The notes under the pieces were generated by a model. It was not told where the DNA came from. It saw only the letters and a program-made list of their open reading frames with translations, and made no database searches. A DNA stretch of 7,477 nucleotides from Acetobacterium sp. (GTDB taxonomy: Bacteria > Bacillota > Clostridia > Eubacteriales > Eubacteriaceae). Shown here piece after piece: positions 5,311 through 7,477 of this stretch. Both the position numbers and the translations under genes were made by a program. Each line of letters opens with the position of its first letter. Position 1 is the stretch's first letter. The stretch spans positions 1-7,477 of the forward strand of contig JAKLQL010000630.1 in the NCBI GenBank assembly GCA_022013395.1. The letters are read 5' to 3'.

Positions 5311-6879
5311 ATGCCATTTTTTAACACCGAAAAAACAGAAATGCCGAAACGACCTATCCTTTATCCTCCCTGCGGCTCCGTTCAGGGGCAATTCCGAAAA
5401 GGTGTTTCCAGCTATAAAGGGATCCCCTATGCACTACCGCCAATCGGCCAAAGGCGATTTAGAGCACCTGAACCGATGGCACCCTGGGAAGAAGTCCGGG
5501 ATTGCTCAAAACATGGAAACACCTCTCTGCAAATGGGAGGAATTACGGTCGATTCTCCCGGTACCTATCATATGGATGGTAAAAGTGAAGATTGTCTCTT
5601 TTTAAATATTTGGACTCCGGCCCAGACAGAGGTCGATCGATTTCCTGTTTATGTCTTCATCCACGGCGGTGCTTTTTCCTCTGGCTCCGGGTCTGAAATG
5701 GTCTATGACGGCGGCAGAATGGCTCAGGAAGGCGTCGTTGTGGTCACCATTAACTATCGTCTTGGCGCTCTGGGTTTTCTGGCAACCCGGGGGTTGCGTG
5801 AAGAATCCGGGACCACTGGTAACTATGGATTACTTGATCAGATTCAGGCACTGCACTGGATTCAGGAAAACATTACAGCTTTTGGCGGCGATCCTGATCA
5901 AGTCACCATCGGCGGTCAATCAGCTGGTGCTTATAGTGTCACCGCGCTTTTGCTTTCGCCCCTGGCCAAAGGACTTTTTCATCAGGCCGTAATTGAAAGC
6001 GGTTCGATCTTTTCAATTTCAGCATTTTCCGTACTCAATCGTGGCGATATGGAAAAAACGCTGGATAACGGTGAACTCTTTTGTGATTTATATGGCATCG
6101 AAGATTCTCAAGCCGGTCTGAAGGCCTTGAGAGATCTTCCGGGTGATATTTTTGCAGCACTCTCGATGATCAAATCCGATCAGTCCACGGTTCCTAATGC
6201 GTTTAGTTTTTGGCCAGTATTCGATGGGGTTGTCCTCCCAGAAGATCCGGTAAAGGCACTTAAAAACGGTGACGTAAATAAAGTCAGAATTTTGATTGGT
6301 TATAATACTGCCGAATCCTCCTTGTTCATCAAAGGTCATACGAATCTTGGCATTTACCAGATGCTTTGTTATCATATCTTCGGTCCAGACAATGCCCCGA
6401 AAGTTATGGATCATTTTTTTGTCGATGCGGAACATGCTCCGCTGGAACGCGCGCAACAGATCTATACTTATTCGGCCTTCTTAATCGGCATGGTGATGAT
6501 GGCTAAAGAATACGCCCGGCTGGGATTGGATGTCTATTTTTATAATTTTGATTACGACCCGGCGATCCTAAAAATTGTCGGTTTAAATACCGCCCACGGC
6601 ATGGAACTTCCTTTCGTATTCGGCAATGGGATTGGACAGCGCCGTGCCACCAAAATCAGTAATTTGTCCTGGGTCATGCAGCAATCCTGGGTCAATTTTA
6701 TAAAATATGGTAATCCAAATTTTAAGGAAGAATATAAAGGTCAAATTATCTGGCCAAAATTCGACTCTGAAAACAAATACATTATGGTTTTTGATGCGCG
6801 CCTCTCCAGCCGAAATCTTCCCAATCAGGAAGATTTAGATTTTTTAGAAAACCTGATGTTTACTGAGCTGGCGGAATAA
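5311..6879 (+). CDS. Type-B carboxylesterase (PnbA-like alpha/beta hydrolase)
   Basis: This is a carboxylesterase/lipase family B enzyme (COesterase fold, as in B. subtilis PnbA) that hydrolyses carboxylic esters; the natural substrate cannot be read from sequence. The 522-residue product shows the oxyanion-hole block HGGAF at 118-122, a nucleophile elbow GGQSAG with S204, the acid residue E335 in GYNTAESSLF, and H429 in AHGMELPFVFG, so the catalytic triad is complete. The elbow has Gln rather than the more common Glu before Ser (GESAG). No signal peptide or membrane segment is seen at the N-terminus (MPFFNTEKTEMPKRP), so it is probably cytoplasmic. AAGGAG precedes the ATG by 6 bases. It has its own promoter, and no neighbour suggests a pathway. 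It is probably an accessory gene in an otherwise housekeeping region. Confidence 0.93.
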   Translation: MPFFNTEKTEMPKRPILYPPCGSVQGQFRKGVSSYKGIPYALPPIGQRRFRAPEPMAPWEEVRDCSKHGNTSLQMGGITVDSPGTYHMDGKSEDCLFLNIWTPAQTEVDRFPVYVFIHGGAFSSGSGSEMVYDGGRMAQEGVVVVTINYRLGALGFLATRGLREESGTTGNYGLLDQIQALHWIQENITAFGGDPDQVTIGGQSAGAYSVTALLLSPLAKGLFHQAVIESGSIFSISAFSVLNRGDMEKTLDNGELFCDLYGIEDSQAGLKALRDLPGDIFAALSMIKSDQSTVPNAFSFWPVFDGVVLPEDPVKALKNGDVNKVRILIGYNTAESSLFIKGHTNLGIYQMLCYHIFGPDNAPKVMDHFFVDAEHAPLERAQQIYTYSAFLIGMVMMAKEYARLGLDVYFYNFDYDPAILKIVGLNTAHGMELPFVFGNGIGQRRATKISNLSWVMQQSWVNFIKYGNPNFKEEYKGQIIWPKFDSENKYIMVFDARLSSRNLPNQEDLDFLENLMFTELAE

Positions 6880-6941
6880 TCATTCAAATAAAGAAAAATG
6901 CCATCATACATTAGCAAATGTCAATAATTATCGATTACAAC

Positions 6942-6970
6942 TTGCAAAACAGCGTAAGAAATGATACATT
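6942..6970 (+). promoter_or_regulatory. Candidate extended -10 promoter of the right-edge gene
   Basis: TTGCAA (6942-6947) and TACATT (6965-6970) are 17 bp apart, and the -10 is preceded by TGA, an extended -10 TG motif. Each hexamer matches consensus at four positions. The leader would be about 70 bases. I see no sigma-28 (flagellar/chemotaxis) or sigma-54 type promoter and no clear terminator after the esterase in 6880-7048. A direct repeat ATTAGCAAA occurs at 6910-6918 and 6983-6991, flanking the promoter. Confidence 0.4.
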
Positions 6971-7048
6971 ATTTAATACAAAATTAGCAAAGATGCTTAT
7001 TCTGGGTGATTTATGCCATTAAGCGCTTTCTCGAAGAGGAGAAAATAA

Positions 7049-7477
7049 ATGATCGTATATAAACAAAAAGATTTTTTAAACTATATGCCAGATGTTCAGG
7101 AATGCAATAAAAGCATTTCTGATCTCAATGACCAATGGGATAATATTAAACTTCTATCGGAAATTAATTGCCCGATTCAGTCAAAAAGTGTTCTGCCGAA
7201 TATGACCAAAATTCAAAGTGGTTTTATTGACTTGCAGGAAGAACTGATTGATACACTTGTTTCAGAAAAATTAAAAAAAATGGAACAGAAAATCATCTCT
7301 AAAACCCAGGTTGCTATTGATATCCTAATCCGCAATCTTTTCGAAAGAACGGCCGATATCGGTTTTCTGGCAACCGATGATGATATCCGTCGATTTGTCG
7401 AAAATGAAGCGCGAACGGAAAGTGATCGCAACCAGATTTTAAGTCGTATGCGGGAGTATGTAGCCAAATATTCCGTA
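7049..7477 (+). CDS. Probable cytoplasmic sensory/chemotaxis-type protein, N-terminal part (cut by window edge)
   Basis: An open frame of 143 codons starts at ATG 7049, with GAAGAGGAG ending 7 bases upstream, and runs off the window without a stop. The visible part is mostly helical and charged. There is no signal peptide or transmembrane segment. The block RNLFERTADIGFLATDDDIRRF at about residues 95-116, followed by a segment ending in MREYVAKYSV, resembles from memory the N-terminal sensor region of certain methyl-accepting chemotaxis or GGDEF-type proteins with a Cache/PAS-like fold. The output domain is outside the window, so the signalling role is a guess. Codon use and the ribosome site support a real gene. 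It lies 169 bases after the esterase and has its own candidate promoter. Confidence 0.6.
   Translation, partial: MIVYKQKDFLNYMPDVQECNKSISDLNDQWDNIKLLSEINCPIQSKSVLPNMTKIQSGFIDLQEELIDTLVSEKLKKMEQKIISKTQVAIDILIRNLFERTADIGFLATDDDIRRFVENEARTESDRNQILSRMREYVAKYSV

Noticed and set aside
6088..6456. Minus-strand frame inside the esterase, plus-strand alternatives at 5402-5605, 5651-5992 and 6296-6484, and a minus frame at 7213-7467
   Set aside because: All overlap real frames with recognised motifs or good starts, and none shows family features of its own.
6880..7048. Terminator or operator in the esterase-sensor gap (AAGCGCTT palindrome at 7021-7028, ACATT/AATGT at 6909-6922)
   Set aside because: The repeats are too short and have no T-run, so they cannot be told from chance.

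Overview
The window reads as chromosomal DNA of an anaerobic Firmicute (class Clostridia). The gene content and moderate-to-low G+C composition resemble Eubacteriaceae such as the acetogen Acetobacterium; that genus is an inference from protein style and synteny, not from a search. Most of the window is a well-known clostridial housekeeping neighbourhood. I did not find a defence system, CRISPR array, insertion sequence, prophage or clearly novel multi-gene system.

Layout. From 3810 back to 1 the minus strand carries, in order of transcription, ackA (acetate kinase), a DUF177/YceD-family protein, rpmF (ribosomal protein L32), plsX (phosphate acyltransferase), acpP (acyl carrier protein) and the N-terminal third of rnc (RNase III, cut by the window edge). 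From 3960 to the end the plus strand carries tmcAL/ylbM (tRNA-Met cytidine acetate ligase), a type-B carboxylesterase, and the first 143 codons of a probable signalling or chemotaxis protein that runs off the right edge.

Functionally, ackA makes ATP and acetate from acetyl phosphate. TmcAL, divergent from it, uses acetate and ATP to modify the elongator tRNA-Met anticodon. yceD and rpmF belong to 50S ribosome biology, plsX and acpP supply acyl groups to phospholipid synthesis, and rnc processes rRNA. The esterase and sensor genes look like accessory additions with their own candidate promoters.

Control signals. A consensus promoter (TTGACA, 17 bp, TATAAT) in front of yceD is embedded in a perfect 12-bp inverted repeat that looks like an operator. 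An intrinsic terminator containing the rpmF stop codon is followed by a separate extended -10 promoter for plsX. The acpP ribosome binding site lies inside the end of plsX. A perfect 12-bp hairpin and a possibly structured stretch lie between acpP and rnc. The points most worth a second look are the operator-promoter before yceD, the Asp-to-Asn change at a metal-site position of RNase III, and the acpP-rnc leader.
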